Source: Chryseobacterium capnotolerans
Lineage (GTDB): Bacteria; Bacteroidota; Bacteroidia; Flavobacteriales; Weeksellaceae
Assembly (NCBI RefSeq): GCF_021278965.1
Contig: NZ_CP065589.1
Coordinates: 2,919,001 to 2,983,000 of the forward strand
Length of the DNA: 64,000 nucleotides
Reading direction: 5' to 3'
Each line of letters opens with the position of its first letter. Positions within the stretch are counted from its first letter, which is position 1. This document shows, one piece after another, positions 34,573-43,955 of the stretch. Under the pieces are notes generated by a model. The model was not told the DNA's origin. It saw only the letters and a program-made list of their open reading frames with translations, and ran no database searches. Made by a program: the position numbers and the translations under genes.

Positions 34573-35813
34573 TTATTCCGTAAACTCCAGATCCCTGTCG
34601 TGGGTTTCTGAAATCGTTAATGAAGAGTAAAACGCCAATCCAAATACTACTACTCCTACAATTGCAGCACTTTCTACTACTGAAAAATTACCTTTAAGAG
34701 AATCAAATCCCAGAATCATGACGGGCACCAACCCTCTTACCATATTGGGAACAGTAGTGGTAGCTGTATTTCTGATATTCGTTCCAAACTGTTCTGCTGC
34801 TAAAGTGACAAACATCGCCCAATATCCGGTACCAAAGCCCAACCATACACAGAATAAATAATATTTTGTTTCCGTATTGGTGTTTCCAAACAACATAATG
34901 CCTACCCCTACCAGAGTAAAAAGAAGCATATAAAATATAGCCATCTTACGCGATTTTAAAGCATGAGAAATAAAACCACTCATAAGATCTCCCACAGAAA
35001 TACCTACATAAGCCCACATAATAGCTTTTCCGGGACTGAGATCCTTTATCCCGAATTCAGGAGCAAATTGATTGGCTAAAACAGCCAGAATCCCTATACA
35101 ATACCAGGTAGGCAATCCTACAGCAATACATTTCAGATACCGTATCAATCTGTCTTTATTAGTGAAAAGGAAAGAAAGTTTCCCTTGGAAACATTTTTAT
35201 GCTCAATATTTTTATAGATTCCTGACTCTGAAACACTTATTCTCAGCAGTAATAAAAGAATTCCCATTACCCCGCCAATGATGTAGGAAATATTCCATCC
35301 GCCGGCTAATTCTACTGTTAATTGAGCTACAACAGCACCCATCAATCCAAAACCGGCCACTACAGAGGTTCCGATTGCTCTCAAACTCTTCGGCAGACTT
35401 TCAGAAACCAGGGTAATTCCGGCTCCAAGCTCTCCGGCAAGACCTATTCCTGCAATAAACCTTAAAGCGGCATATTGATACACTAAATGCTCTTTTGGAA
35501 AATAAGGCAAAAAACCACAGGCAATATTTGCGAGGGAATAGACCAGAATAGAACCGAAAAGTACAGAAAGTCTTCCTTTTTTATCTCCGAACACTCCCCA
35601 GAATACACCTCCTATAAGAAGTCCAACCATCTGACAGTTCAGTATGAATGTTCCATCAGCATCCGGATTAAGCCCTAATGCTTTTAAACTGGGAATCCTT
35701 ACGATCCCAAACAAGAGAAGGTCATAGATATCTACGAAATAGCCAAGAGCCGAAATAATAACGGGAATAGAGAAAATGTACTTTAGTTTTGAAGACAGTG
35801 ATAGTTCTTGCAT
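34573..35813 (-). CDS. MFS transporter, metabolite:H+ symporter type (frameshifted as sequenced)
   Basis: Two frames (35145-35813 and 34573-35148) join to about 413 residues with twelve membrane helices. The MFS loop 2-3 motif is visible as GVFWGVFGDKKGRLSVL (about 73-89), with AGELGAGITLVSESLPKSLR after helix 4. The break is at four A on the plus strand (35165-35168); a fifth restores FLSFFTNKDRLIRYLKC in the central loop. The substrate is unknown. It is the gene upstream of the peptide pair on the same strand, but MFS proteins of this type are not known peptide exporters, so a link is doubtful. Confidence 0.85.
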
Positions 35814-35833
35814 TGTTAAATTTTGATAAAAAT

Positions 35834-35866
35834 AAAAAACCTTTCAATTTCTTGAAAGGTTTTTAT
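35834..35866 (-). terminator. terminator of rny
   Basis: AAAAAACCTTTCAA and TTGAAAGGTTTTT pair around TTTC, 20 bases after the rny stop codon in the leftward direction. Confidence 0.8.
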
Positions 35867-35886
35867 AAAATATCTTGTTGTGATTA

Positions 35887-37452
35887 TTATCTTGCAATAT
35901 TCACGGCTCTTGTTTCTCTGATTACGGTTACTTTCACCTGTCCAGGGTAAGTAAGTTCATTCTGGATCTTTTCAGAGATATCGTAAGAAAGTTGAGAAGC
36001 GACTTCGTCGTTTACTTTTCCACTCTCCACCATTACTCTTAGTTCTCTACCTGCCTGAATTGCATAAGCGCTTGATACACCATCGAAGCTTAATGCCGCA
36101 GATTCAAGATCTTTTAGTCTCTGAATGTAAGATTCCAGTACTTGTCTTCTTGCTCCCGGTCTTGCTCCTGAGATCGCATCGGCAACCTGAATGATTGGAG
36201 ATAATAGAGACTTCATTTCAATTTCGTCGTGGTGAGCTCCAATAGCATTCACTACTTCTGGGTTTTCACCGTATTTCTCAGCCCACTGCATTCCTAATAG
36301 AGCGTGTGGTAATTCTGATTCCTGCTCAGGAACTTTACCGATATCGTGTAAAAGACCTGCTCTCTTAGCTAATTTAACATTTAATCCTAATTCAGCAGCC
36401 ATTGTTGCAGCAATATTTGCTACTTCTCTTGAGTGCTGTAATAAGTTCTGTCCATAAGAAGAACGGTATTTCATTCTACCAACGATCTTGATTAATTCAG
36501 GGTGTAATCCGTGGATTCCTAAATCAATAATCGTTCTTTTTCCTACTTCAATGATCTCTTCTTCAATTTGTTTTCTTGTCTTTTCTACAACTTCTTCAAT
36601 TCTTGCCGGGTGAATTCTCCCATCAGTAACCAATCTGTGAAGTGATAATCTTGCGATCTCTCTTCTTACCGGATCGAAACATGAAAGAAGAATAGCTTCC
36701 GGAGTATCATCAACAATAATCTCAACTCCTGTTACTGCTTCTAAAGCACGGATGTTTCTACCTTCTCTACCGATAATTCTACCTTTTACTTCGTCAGATT
36801 CAATGTTGAATACTGATACTGAGTTTTCGATAGCCTGCTCGGTCCCGATTCTCTGGATCGTTTGGATAACAATCTTTCTCGCTTCGTTTTTAGCATTCAG
36901 CTGAGCTTCTTCCATGATGCTCTGAACGTGAGCCTGAGCTCTTGTTTTAGCTTCAGCTCTCATGGTTTCTACCAATTCTGCTTTAGCTTCCTCAGCGGTA
37001 TAATTAGAGATTTTTTCAAGGATCTCTACTTTTTTAGTGGTAGCAATATCTAATTCCTGCTGTTTTCTGTCTAGAATTTCGTTCTTCTTAGCGTAGTCTG
37101 CAATTTGTCTGTCTAAATCTTTCTCTAATTTTGCAGTCTTACTAAGTTCGTCAGTCACTTTGTGCTCCTTATCCTTCGTTCTTTTTTCAGCTTCCTGCAT
37201 TTTTTTCTCGCGGGCCTGGATATCAGCATCATGCTGTGATTTCAGTTCAAGGAATTTTTCTTTAGCCTGAAGATTCTTTTCTTTCTTTATGGATTCAGCC
37301 TGTACGTTAGCTTTTTCTATAAGGTTTTCGGCGTTTTTCTTTGCATCATCTATAATAAATTTTGCTTTAGTATTCAGAGAACTCCTGGAGAAAAACAGCC
37401 CCACAGCAGCCCCGATTACTAAACATACAACACCGACTATAACTTCTATCAT
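35887..37452 (-). CDS. rny: ribonuclease Y
   Basis: 521 residues, the usual size. An N-terminal membrane anchor ([21 protein letters not shown], split: [10 protein letters not shown] and [11 protein letters not shown]) is followed by a long coiled coil (about 30-200), a KH domain with [17 protein letters not shown] (about 222-238) and an HD domain with [20 protein letters not shown] (about 369-388). It is a membrane-tethered endoribonuclease starting mRNA decay. The 6S-like RNA gene lies upstream on the same strand, followed further upstream by zapA. Confidence 0.97.
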   Translation of the reverse strand: MIEVIVGVVCLVIGAAVGLFFSRSSLNTKAKFIIDDAKKNAENLIEKANVQAESIKKEKNLQAKEKFLELKSQHDADIQAREKKMQEAEKRTKDKEHKVTDELSKTAKLEKDLDRQIADYAKKNEILDRKQQELDIATTKKVEILEKISNYTAEEAKAELVETMRAEAKTRAQAHVQSIMEEAQLNAKNEARKIVIQTIQRIGTEQAIENSVSVFNIESDEVKGRIIGREGRNIRALEAVTGVEIIVDDTPEAILLSCFDPVRREIARLSLHRLVTDGRIHPARIEEVVEKTRKQIEEEIIEVGKRTIIDLGIHGLHPELIKIVGRMKYRSSYGQNLLQHSREVANIAATMAAELGLNVKLAKRAGLLHDIGKVPEQESELPHALLGMQWAEKYGENPEVVNAIGAHHDEIEMKSLLSPIIQVADAISGARPGARRQVLESYIQRLKDLESAALSFDGVSSAYAIQAGRELRVMVESGKVNDEVASQLSYDISEKIQNELTYPGQVKVTVIRETRAVNIAR

Positions 37453-37494
37453 AATGTATATTGAGTTTTAATTGTATTCATATCCTTTTAAAAT

Positions 37495-37665
37495 AAAAAA
37501 AGCCTACAATAATCCAGAGATTGAGAGTAAACTCCTAATCAACACGATTTGAACTGATTTCCACTGTCTGTAATCCGGAAGACCGGCACGCCATTCAGAG
37601 GACATTTGTTCGGTAATTGTTTAGCGTTGAGTTTACCTTTAATGTGTTAGAATTATTGTAGGCAG
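37495..37665 (-). ncRNA. ssrS: 6S RNA (SsrS-like, flavobacterial type)
   Basis: Between zapA and rny, leftward. The ends pair over 12 bases: GCCTACAATAAT in the transcript (complement of 37652-37663) with ATTATTGTAGGC (complement of 37502-37513), followed by a U-run (seven A at 37495-37501 on the plus strand). A second stem pairs GGTAAACTC with GAGTTTACT (around 37629-37637 and 37526-37534), and a hairpin CCGG-TCTT-CCGG is near 37592. A long closing stem, a large central opening and a location downstream of zapA are the features of 6S RNA, which binds RNA polymerase. Length about 165 nt. The call rests on structure and synteny. Confidence 0.82.
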
Positions 37666-37683
37666 CTTGTTCAGGAAAAAAAT

Positions 37684-37971
37684 CTATTTCCCGATTTCAT
37701 TCAACGACTGATTAATCTGTTGCAATCTCTCGTTGGTTGAATTAATATTTTTCTCGTAGTTAAGAGACACTACTTCTGCATTGGTTCCCAGTTTCAGGGC
37801 ACACATTGCCAAAGCATCCTGTTTATCTCTTACATCGAAGTTCTGTTCAAAATCTTTAATCATATTCTCGATCTGCTTCCCTACCTTACGCAAAGTTTCT
37901 TCTTCTGCTGCCGGTACGTTCAGCGGATATACTCTTCCTGCAATGTTTACGGTTATTCTCCTTACCTCCAT
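37684..37971 (-). CDS. zapA: cell division protein ZapA
   Basis: 95 residues, the normal size. It opens RRITVNIAGRVYPLNVPAAEE, read here as VNIAGRVYPLNVPAAEEE (about 7-24), then a helical dimerisation region and C-terminal coiled coil (NSTNERLQQINQSLNEIGK). It binds and bundles FtsZ at the division site. Its ATG overlaps the stop of the preceding gene (TAATG), indicating coupled translation, and the 6S-like RNA follows it. Confidence 0.9.
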   Translation of the reverse strand: MEVRRITVNIAGRVYPLNVPAAEEETLRKVGKQIENMIKDFEQNFDVRDKQDALAMCALKLGTNAEVVSLNYEKNINSTNERLQQINQSLNEIGK

Positions 37972-38363
37972 TATAATCCACTGTTTTGAAGCTGAGCAAT
38001 ACAGAAATCAATTTCTTTTACCAATCTGTTGATATGGTTTTTCATTAACCTATTGTGTTCAGGATTTCCTGATATTGCTGAATAAAGTTTTATATTTTTT
38101 TGTTCTTCTGCTAATACCTGATTTCTTCTTCTCTCCTCATCGTATTTCACCTTCAGCTCTTCATGCTCACTACTTAATTCTGATAACTTTTCAGTAAGAT
38201 TTCTGTAATTCTTTTGCAGAGCCAAAATTTTTCTCTCTAATTCTGAAAAATTGTTTTCTAAATCTTGAAGCATTTCAGGTTTGTATATTCTAACTAGAAG
38301 CAAAAATAAAAAAATATTAACACTAACAAAAATAAATAGTCGTATATTTTGATCTCCCCACAA
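37971..38363 (-). CDS. coiled-coil membrane-anchored protein upstream of zapA
   Basis: 130 residues. A short hydrophobic N-terminus (RLFIFVSVNIFLFLLLVRIY, about 7-26) is followed by a long coiled coil (LENNFSELERKILALQ to ERRRNQVLAEEQKNI) and a C-terminal helix. It overlaps zapA by one base (TAATG), so the two are translated together. A role as a partner of ZapA at the divisome is a reasonable guess, but I recognise no named family. A variant start further in would remove the hydrophobic part; the long form fits the gap best. Confidence 0.72.
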   Translation of the reverse strand: MWGDQNIRLFIFVSVNIFLFLLLVRIYKPEMLQDLENNFSELERKILALQKNYRNLTEKLSELSSEHEELKVKYDEERRRNQVLAEEQKNIKLYSAISGNPEHNRLMKNHINRLVKEIDFCIAQLQNSGL

Positions 38364-38388
38364 AAAAGGAGATGCAAAAGCATCTCCT
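38362..38388 (-). terminator. terminator upstream of the zapA operon
   Basis: GGAGATGC and GCATCTCC pair around four bases, followed by a T-run in the leftward transcript (plus-strand A-run 38362-38367). It ends the porT transcript and overlaps the start of the coiled-coil gene by two bases. Confidence 0.85.
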
Positions 38389-38412
38389 GAGTATTTTTAA
38401 TATGATAATTTC

Positions 38413-39198
38413 TTATTCAAATTTCAGTACAAACATTATCGCTCTGGTCTGTAATGTAGATACTGCAGAAGCCCAGTAAGGAGGTGTAGTAGCATTATCA
38501 GCCACTTTTTCATTATTCATGAAGAATGTTCCTCTGATGGCAGGCGTCAGTTTAAATTTGTTAAAATAAAACTGAATTCCCATTTCTGCAGACCATGCGA
38601 AGTTATGGGTAGTAGATCTGAAGATCTGCTGCATATTGTCATCCGTAGAACTGGAATTAGACTGTAGGTTCACTATGTAGTTCACCCCCGCAGCAACATA
38701 AGGCCTTGAATTATACCATCTTCGTCCGTGAAGCTCCAAAAGTACCGGAATGTCAACCAATGTAGATTTAATATCCCTTACTTTATCTTTTTCCTGTAAA
38801 GGGATTGGCGTGAAAGGAGGATTAGTTACAGATCCACCTGCATAATCATCATTGGATTGAGTATTAAAAGTCAGCTGTCTTTGTGCAAACTGCAGCCCCG
38901 GCTCTACTCTTACATCCAGATAATCATTCAGTCTCCATTTTGCAATAAGCCCGGCACCGAAGCTGTAACTTTCTTTGGTACTGGTAACAAGATTTTGATT
39001 ATCTTTCATCCCATAGGTTGGATGTAATACGATTCGGTAGCCCAGTTTATTCCCGTTCAAATAAAAACCCCAACTGAATTTCTGCTCGTCGAAATCTTCC
39101 AACTTATCCATTCTGTTTCGGGTTCTAAATTGCGCGTTTGCAAAAACGGCAACATTTACTGAGGTTAAAACCAGTGCTTTTAATAGAAATTTATTCAT
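38413..39198 (-). CDS. porT: PorT-family outer-membrane beta-barrel protein (type IX secretion / gliding)
   Basis: 261 residues with a signal peptide (MNKFLLKALVLTSVNVAVFANAQF, read in two parts) and alternating aromatic/hydrophobic strands to a final Phe-containing strand (RAIMFVLKFE), as in outer-membrane barrels. KFSWGFYLNGNKLGYRIVLH near residue 40 and DYLDVRVEPGLQFAQRQL are PorT-like. PorT/SprT is needed for the type IX secretion system. A position directly downstream of ubiE is the common arrangement in flavobacteria. No other type IX genes are in the window. Confidence 0.8.
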   Translation of the reverse strand: MNKFLLKALVLTSVNVAVFANAQFRTRNRMDKLEDFDEQKFSWGFYLNGNKLGYRIVLHPTYGMKDNQNLVTSTKESYSFGAGLIAKWRLNDYLDVRVEPGLQFAQRQLTFNTQSNDDYAGGSVTNPPFTPIPLQEKDKVRDIKSTLVDIPVLLELHGRRWYNSRPYVAAGVNYIVNLQSNSSSTDDNMQQIFRSTTHNFAWSAEMGIQFYFNKFKLTPAIRGTFFMNNEKVADNATTPPYWASAVSTLQTRAIMFVLKFE

Positions 39199-39201
39199 AG
39201 G

Positions 39202-39934
39202 TTACTTTGTTGCTTTATAAATTGTGGCTATACCTAAACTTAGTTTTTTATATTCAACTTTCTTAAATCCCGTATCTAAAAGAATTTGCTTCATCTTCTC
39301 CCCCAAAAGGAAAAGCATTTACAGAATCCGGAAGGTATGTATACGCCCTATTATCTTTAGAAACCAACCTGCCTATTGCAGGCAATATATTTTTGAAATA
39401 AAACATATAAAATGGTCCCATGAAACCCTCAACCTTTGAAAACTCCAGTATATAAACACTCTTGTTATCTTTCACTACTCTTCTTAACTCTGCCAAACCT
39501 TTGGTAAGGTTCTCAAAATTCCTTACTCCAAATGCAACGGAAACAGCATCAAATCTATTGTCCTCGAAAGGTAAATTTTCTGCATCTCCTTTTTGCATGG
39601 AAATTTTGCCGTCTAATTTAAGTTTTTTTATTTTAATAACGCCAACATTGAGCATTTGTTGTGATAAATCTAAACCAACTACTTTTGAACCGGTTCCTTT
39701 TTCAATTGTAATTGCCAGATCTCCCGTTCCTGTAGCCACATCCAGTACTTCTTGCGGGTTATCATTTTTCATCCATTTCACCAATGTATTCCTCCATAAA
39801 ACGTCAATTTTCATGGATAAAACATGGTTTAAAAGGTCATACTTCGGCGCAATATTGTCGAACATATCCTCTACCTGGCTTTTCTTTGTAGCCTCAGAAT
39901 TGTAGGGAGTAACTTTAGTGATATCTTTTGTCAA
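39202..39934 (-). CDS. ubiE: demethylmenaquinone methyltransferase (frameshifted as sequenced)
   Basis: SAM-dependent C-methylation in menaquinone synthesis. Motifs: [20 protein letters not shown] (about 25-44), the SAM loop [11 protein letters not shown] (about 64-74) and [20 protein letters not shown] (about 134-153). The frame as given ends early at 39263. One fewer C in the run 39300-39304 restores [20 protein letters not shown] and an end at 39202-39204, for 244 residues, the normal length. The true stop is thus three bases from the porT start. Upstream, leftward, is an unknown gene ending 4 bases before this start. Confidence 0.93.
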
Positions 39935-39937
39935 AAC

Positions 39938-40507
39938 TTAAAACTTGTAATATTCTTTATAATAATTTAGGAAATCCTGTTTTCTGAAGACCTTTGATCT
40001 CGATTCCACTTTCTGGACATTCTTGATCACCTTGTCATAATCTTCATCTACATTGTAATAAAAATCTTCTGTGTAAAGCTTATTGAAACGCTTTGCTCCT
40101 CCGTAGTAATCCTTTCCGTCAATCACAGTCTTGTCAAGCGCTGTCAATAACGAATCTTTTTTAAGGTTATACCCGTAGTACTGATCATTCACGTAGTAAT
40201 CCTGATGCGCAATATTGAGCAGACCACGAAGTTTGTTAACTTCAAATGCAGAATCATAAAGCATTTTTTTATTCTGATCGAAAACCTGAATAGAGTTTTT
40301 TCCCTTATTCAAATCCACATGCACATACTGCCCCGCTGATATAATACCTTCAGAACCATTATTGATCTTAAAGTAATACGTGTTCGGGGTAGGATTATCT
40401 ACCACATAATAATTCTTCTTGGCTAAAAAAAGGAAGTAGATCCCAAAGGCAACGATAAACGCCACACCTGCAATAAGTAAGCCTTTTAAGGATGGGTTGT
40501 TTTTCAT
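39938..40507 (-). CDS. hypothetical membrane-anchored protein
   Basis: 189 residues. One N-terminal membrane helix (LLIAGVAFIVAFGIYFLFLA, about 10-29) is followed by a Tyr- and Asn-rich soluble domain (KKNYYVVDNPTPNTYYFKIN, about 30-49; charged C-terminus SRSKVFRKQDFLNYYKEYYK). No family recognised. It is packed against ubiE and porT, so it may belong to the same transcription unit, and it is divergent from the FabH-like gene. Confidence 0.68.
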   Translation of the reverse strand: MKNNPSLKGLLIAGVAFIVAFGIYFLFLAKKNYYVVDNPTPNTYYFKINNGSEGIISAGQYVHVDLNKGKNSIQVFDQNKKMLYDSAFEVNKLRGLLNIAHQDYYVNDQYYGYNLKKDSLLTALDKTVIDGKDYYGGAKRFNKLYTEDFYYNVDEDYDKVIKNVQKVESRSKVFRKQDFLNYYKEYYKF

Positions 40508-40574
40508 AGATTGTAAAGTACAATTTTTGCAAATTTAATAATATTTTTAATTCTTCGTTATTAATATTAATTAT

Positions 40575-40582
40575 TAACTTTG
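40575..40582 (+). promoter_or_regulatory. -7 promoter element TAACTTTG
   Basis: Exact TAnnTTTG match 25 bases before the ATG of the FabH-like gene at 40608. Confidence 0.6.
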
Positions 40583-40607
40583 CATCTTTAAAAAATCATA
40601 TAAACGA

Positions 40608-41675
40608 ATGCCGAATACGATCATTATTGGCTCTGGATCTTACATTCCGAACAGAGTTATTGGTAGAGATTACTTCATGAATTCCGAGTTCTACACTGAA
40701 GACGGAGTAAAGATTGAAAAACCTGTGGAAGAGACCATTGCGAAGTTTGTAGAAATTACAGAAATCGAAAACAGGAGATTCATTGAGGATGATCTTTCCA
40801 ATTCACAGATCGGTTATGAAGCCGCAAAAATTGCCCTTGAGGATGCAAAAGTAAACGGTGAAGAACTGGATTATATCATTTACGCTAGTAATTTCGGGGA
40901 AGTTACTGAGAATGGATATGCGGACTTTATGCCAACAATGGCAGCAAGAGTTAAAAATAAACTGGGAATCAAAAACAGAAAATGTGTAACATATGACATG
41001 ATTTTTGGATGCCCGGGATGGGTGGAAGGTATGATTTTAGCAGACAACCTCATCAAAGCTAAAGCAGCCAAAACCATCCTTATTATCGGAGCTGAAACTT
41101 TAAGCCGTGTAACAGATCCACACGACAGAAACAGAATGATCTTTGCTGATGGAGCCGGTGCGGTAGTGGTAAAAGCAACAAATGAAGAAAATGTAGGAAT
41201 TATCGCTCATAATACTATTTGCGATAACGGCCCTGAATTAAACTATCTTGAAAATCAACCTTCTATCAACAAAGAAGTAGATCAAAAACGTTTGTATGTA
41301 AGAATGTTAGGTAGAAAAATCTATGAATACGCTCTTAAAAATGTTCCTGTAGCCATCAAAGACACCATTACAGATGCTGGCCTTTCTATTGAAGACATCG
41401 ATAAAATCCTTATCCACCAAGCTAATGCAAAAATGGATTACGCAATGATCGAAAGACTTCACAGACTTTATGATGTAAAAGAATATGATCACGCCATCTC
41501 TCCCATGACAATCCAAGACCTTGGAAATACATCTGTTGCAACTATTCCTACTATGTATGATTTAATAATTAAAGGAAAAATGGAGGGTCAATCGTTTAAA
41601 GAGAATGGTAACATTGTAATGACTTCGGTAGGTGCCGGAATGAACATCAATGCTATCGTTTACAGATTTCCTTAA
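40608..41675 (+). CDS. 3-oxoacyl-ACP synthase III family protein (FabH-like)
   Basis: 355 residues of the thiolase fold. The catalytic triad is in place: Cys in FGCPGWVEG (about 132-140), His in IHQANAKMDY (about 267) and Asn in LGNTSVATIP (about 305). It condenses a starter acyl-CoA with malonyl-ACP. It is longer than housekeeping FabH (about 320-330), with extra residues near the N-terminus (MNSEFYTEDGVKIEKPVEET). Bacteroidetes have several such paralogues, so I do not assign the symbol fabH. Single-gene unit with a strong terminator. Confidence 0.9.
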   Translation: MPNTIIIGSGSYIPNRVIGRDYFMNSEFYTEDGVKIEKPVEETIAKFVEITEIENRRFIEDDLSNSQIGYEAAKIALEDAKVNGEELDYIIYASNFGEVTENGYADFMPTMAARVKNKLGIKNRKCVTYDMIFGCPGWVEGMILADNLIKAKAAKTILIIGAETLSRVTDPHDRNRMIFADGAGAVVVKATNEENVGIIAHNTICDNGPELNYLENQPSINKEVDQKRLYVRMLGRKIYEYALKNVPVAIKDTITDAGLSIEDIDKILIHQANAKMDYAMIERLHRLYDVKEYDHAISPMTIQDLGNTSVATIPTMYDLIIKGKMEGQSFKENGNIVMTSVGAGMNINAIVYRFP

Positions 41676-41697
41676 AAATAATTTTAATTAAAAATAT

Positions 41698-41734
41698 AAA
41701 AAGCACAAAGGAAGTCTTCTTTTGTGCTTTTTTT
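41698..41734 (+). terminator. terminator of the FabH-like gene
   Basis: AAAAAGCACAAA and TTTGTGCTTTTT pair around about nine bases, ending in a run of seven T. An upstream GTG start for the next gene at 41724 would lie inside it. Confidence 0.85.
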
Positions 41735-41744
41735 GAATCAGAAT

Positions 41745-42950
41745 ATGCAAAAGAATTTTCTAATTATCGCCGGAATCTTCCTATTTCTGGAAGTTTATAT
41801 TTATCAGGCTGTAAGAACGCTGACCGATAATTTCTGGATAAGATCCAGCTATTGGGTAATTTCTTTACTCATATACGGAATATTCGCTTACGAAGTCACC
41901 CATTTCCAGAAGTCAGACCGAAGTACAGTGAGAGCCCAGATCATGATCTCCTTATTTCTGGTATTTATCCTTCCAAAAATATTTATTGTTTTATTCTTAT
42001 TAATTGATGATCTCATCAGAATCGGAGGTTATCTGATTGGTTTCGCAAAACCTTCGGAGAATTTCTTCCCGGAAAGAAGAAAGTTCCTGAGCCTTGTTGG
42101 ATTAGGAATGAGCGGTGTTCTTTCAGCTCTTTTCATAGATGGTATTACGTTTGGGAAATACAGGCATAAAGTAAGGAGAGTAAGGGTAAATTTCACCAAT
42201 CTGCCAAAAAGCTTTAAAGGATATAAAATCATTCAGATCTCCGATGTTCACAGTGGAAGCTTTTCTGATCCAAGCAAATTACAACATGCTGTTGACTTAA
42301 TTAACGAGCAAAAACCTGATCTCGTTTTATTTACCGGAGACATGGTGAATAATGTAGCTGATGAATTTAAACCATTTATTCCTTTATTTTCACAAATTAA
42401 GGCCAAAGATGGCAAGTTTGCCGTATTAGGAAACCATGATTACGGAGATTATGTAACCTGGAAATCACCTGCTGCTAAAAAAGAAAACCTAGATACTTTG
42501 ATTGGCTATGAAAAACAGGCCGGTTTTGATATGCTGAGAAATGAACATAGAGTGATTGAGAAAAACGGAGAGAAAATATACATTCTTGGAGTTGAAAACT
42601 GGGGACTTAAACCATTCCCTCAGTTTGGTAAAATTGATGATGCTTTGAAAGGAGTACCTGATTCCGCTACAAAGATCTTAATGAGCCATGACCCCACTCA
42701 CTTTGATTATGTGGTAAAAAAACACCCTAAGGACATTCACCTAACCCTTTCAGGACATACTCATGGAATGCAGTTCGGTTTAGATCTTAAAAATATAAAA
42801 TGGTCACCGGTACAGTATAAATATCCAAAATGGGCTGATCTTTATGAAAGTGAAGGAAAACTACTGTATGTCAACAGAGGATTTGGAGTATTGGGATACC
42901 CAGGAAGAGTTGGAGTATTGCCGGAGATTACTCTTTTTGAGTTGAGCTAG
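41745..42950 (+). CDS. membrane-bound metallophosphoesterase
   Basis: 401 residues from the ATG at 41745; the open frame extends seven codons upstream into the terminator, which I discount. Several N-terminal membrane helices (about 4-110) precede a cytoplasmic or periplasmic calcineurin-like domain: ISDVHSGSF (about 165), LVLFTGDMVNN (about 193), VLGNHDYGDY (about 219) and SGHTHGMQFG (about 334) supply all metal ligands. YkuE-like proteins of this build act on lipid diphosphates; the exact substrate here is unknown. Confidence 0.9.
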   Translation: MQKNFLIIAGIFLFLEVYIYQAVRTLTDNFWIRSSYWVISLLIYGIFAYEVTHFQKSDRSTVRAQIMISLFLVFILPKIFIVLFLLIDDLIRIGGYLIGFAKPSENFFPERRKFLSLVGLGMSGVLSALFIDGITFGKYRHKVRRVRVNFTNLPKSFKGYKIIQISDVHSGSFSDPSKLQHAVDLINEQKPDLVLFTGDMVNNVADEFKPFIPLFSQIKAKDGKFAVLGNHDYGDYVTWKSPAAKKENLDTLIGYEKQAGFDMLRNEHRVIEKNGEKIYILGVENWGLKPFPQFGKIDDALKGVPDSATKILMSHDPTHFDYVVKKHPKDIHLTLSGHTHGMQFGLDLKNIKWSPVQYKYPKWADLYESEGKLLYVNRGFGVLGYPGRVGVLPEITLFELS

Positions 42951-43117
42951 AGGTCCGGGCTTCGGGATGTGAGTTATTAGTTGCTGGTTGTTTGGTTGCG
43001 AGTTTATTTTGTTTCGAGTTACGGATTGTTTTTGCTCCTGTTATCTACAACGTCAAACTCTCAAACTCAAAATCTCTAATCCCTTTAACCTGAAACCTAC
43101 TACCTAACATCTGCCAC
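42951..43117. other. low-complexity spacer between convergent genes
   Basis: Contains stuttering words such as GAGTTATTAGTTG, GGTTGCGAGTTT and GTTTCGAGTTACGG on the left, and CAAACTCTCAAACTCAAAA and CTACTACCTAAC on the right. The halves are loosely complementary (GAGTTT with AAACTC), so it may fold as an imperfect hairpin and act as a terminator for both genes. No gene seen. Confidence 0.5.
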
Positions 43118-43870
43118 CTAAAAAATATAATCCTTCATACGGGAAGTGGCCATTTCTTTTTCATTAATAAAAGAAAGAAAGTCCTCCAGCTTATCCTCCA
43201 TTTTTCTGCCTGAAAACAATGCCCTGTAAAAAGGAATATCAAAACGGTATTTATTAAAGTCTGTAAACTGCCAGATGTTAAGATAAATCAGAACAAACTC
43301 TTCGTTCTGCAATGTCTCCATCACCATATTCTGATAATACTTCATCGGTAGAATCTGGAATACAAAATCGTTGTAAGGTAATTGACTGTAAGGAGAGATA
43401 CTTTCCGGCACAATACTAAGCCCATCTTCTTCTGTAATTTCAGTATCTCTTTTCAGACGTTTGAACGGAAAAAGGATATTCGCATTATCGATATTGGAGA
43501 CATAATTAAACTCCAAAAGCTTCAGATTTTCCTGCGGGATTTTTACATCTTTCTGACGAATTCCCCGGATTTGTTTTTCCAGAAGATCCTGAATATTTTT
43601 CTTGGCGTTTTCGATTTCCTCAAGACTTGAGCCTTGATTATAAAAAGCAATTTCATGCCCTTTGGATGAAATTGCTTTTATAAGATTTTGCAATTTTTCA
43701 GTGAGAGAAATCTCTACAAAAAAACTTGCTTTTGTATCATGAATATCTAAAATTCTGAGAATCGCTTTTGTATTCTCTTCTGTTATTTTCAACCTTTCAT
43801 CACCGGTAATCTGGAAATCTTTTTTCGTTCCAGCTTCAATTTTTGCAATGTTAAAAGTCAATAATATCAT
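43118..43870 (-). CDS. degenerate polysaccharide deacetylase (NodB-like) protein
   Basis: 250 residues. The NodB outline is recognisable: ILLTFNIAKIE at the N-terminus where TFDD is expected, ILDIHDTKASFFVEI (about 40-54), then SSKGHEIAFYNQG (about 68-80). However, the Asp-Asp of motif 1 and the metal-binding His-x-x-x-His are not there, so it probably does not deacetylate. Family assignment is moderate; a non-enzymatic or altered function is inferred. Read leftward, it is 86 bases downstream of the true end of the epimerase gene. Confidence 0.65.
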   Translation of the reverse strand: MILLTFNIAKIEAGTKKDFQITGDERLKITEENTKAILRILDIHDTKASFFVEISLTEKLQNLIKAISSKGHEIAFYNQGSSLEEIENAKKNIQDLLEKQIRGIRQKDVKIPQENLKLLEFNYVSNIDNANILFPFKRLKRDTEITEEDGLSIVPESISPYSQLPYNDFVFQILPMKYYQNMVMETLQNEEFVLIYLNIWQFTDFNKYRFDIPFYRALFSGRKMEDKLEDFLSFINEKEMATSRMKDYIF

Positions 43871-43955
43871 TTAAATTAAATTTTAGATAAAAATTACAAT
43901 TAATTAAAAATCAGATGTTAAATAAATAATCAATTAAAGAATTACTTTACATAAT

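Noticed and set aside
34573..35813. The MFS gene as exporter for the Cys-rich peptides
   Set aside because: It resembles metabolite:proton symporters and lacks a C39 peptidase domain; adjacency alone is too weak.
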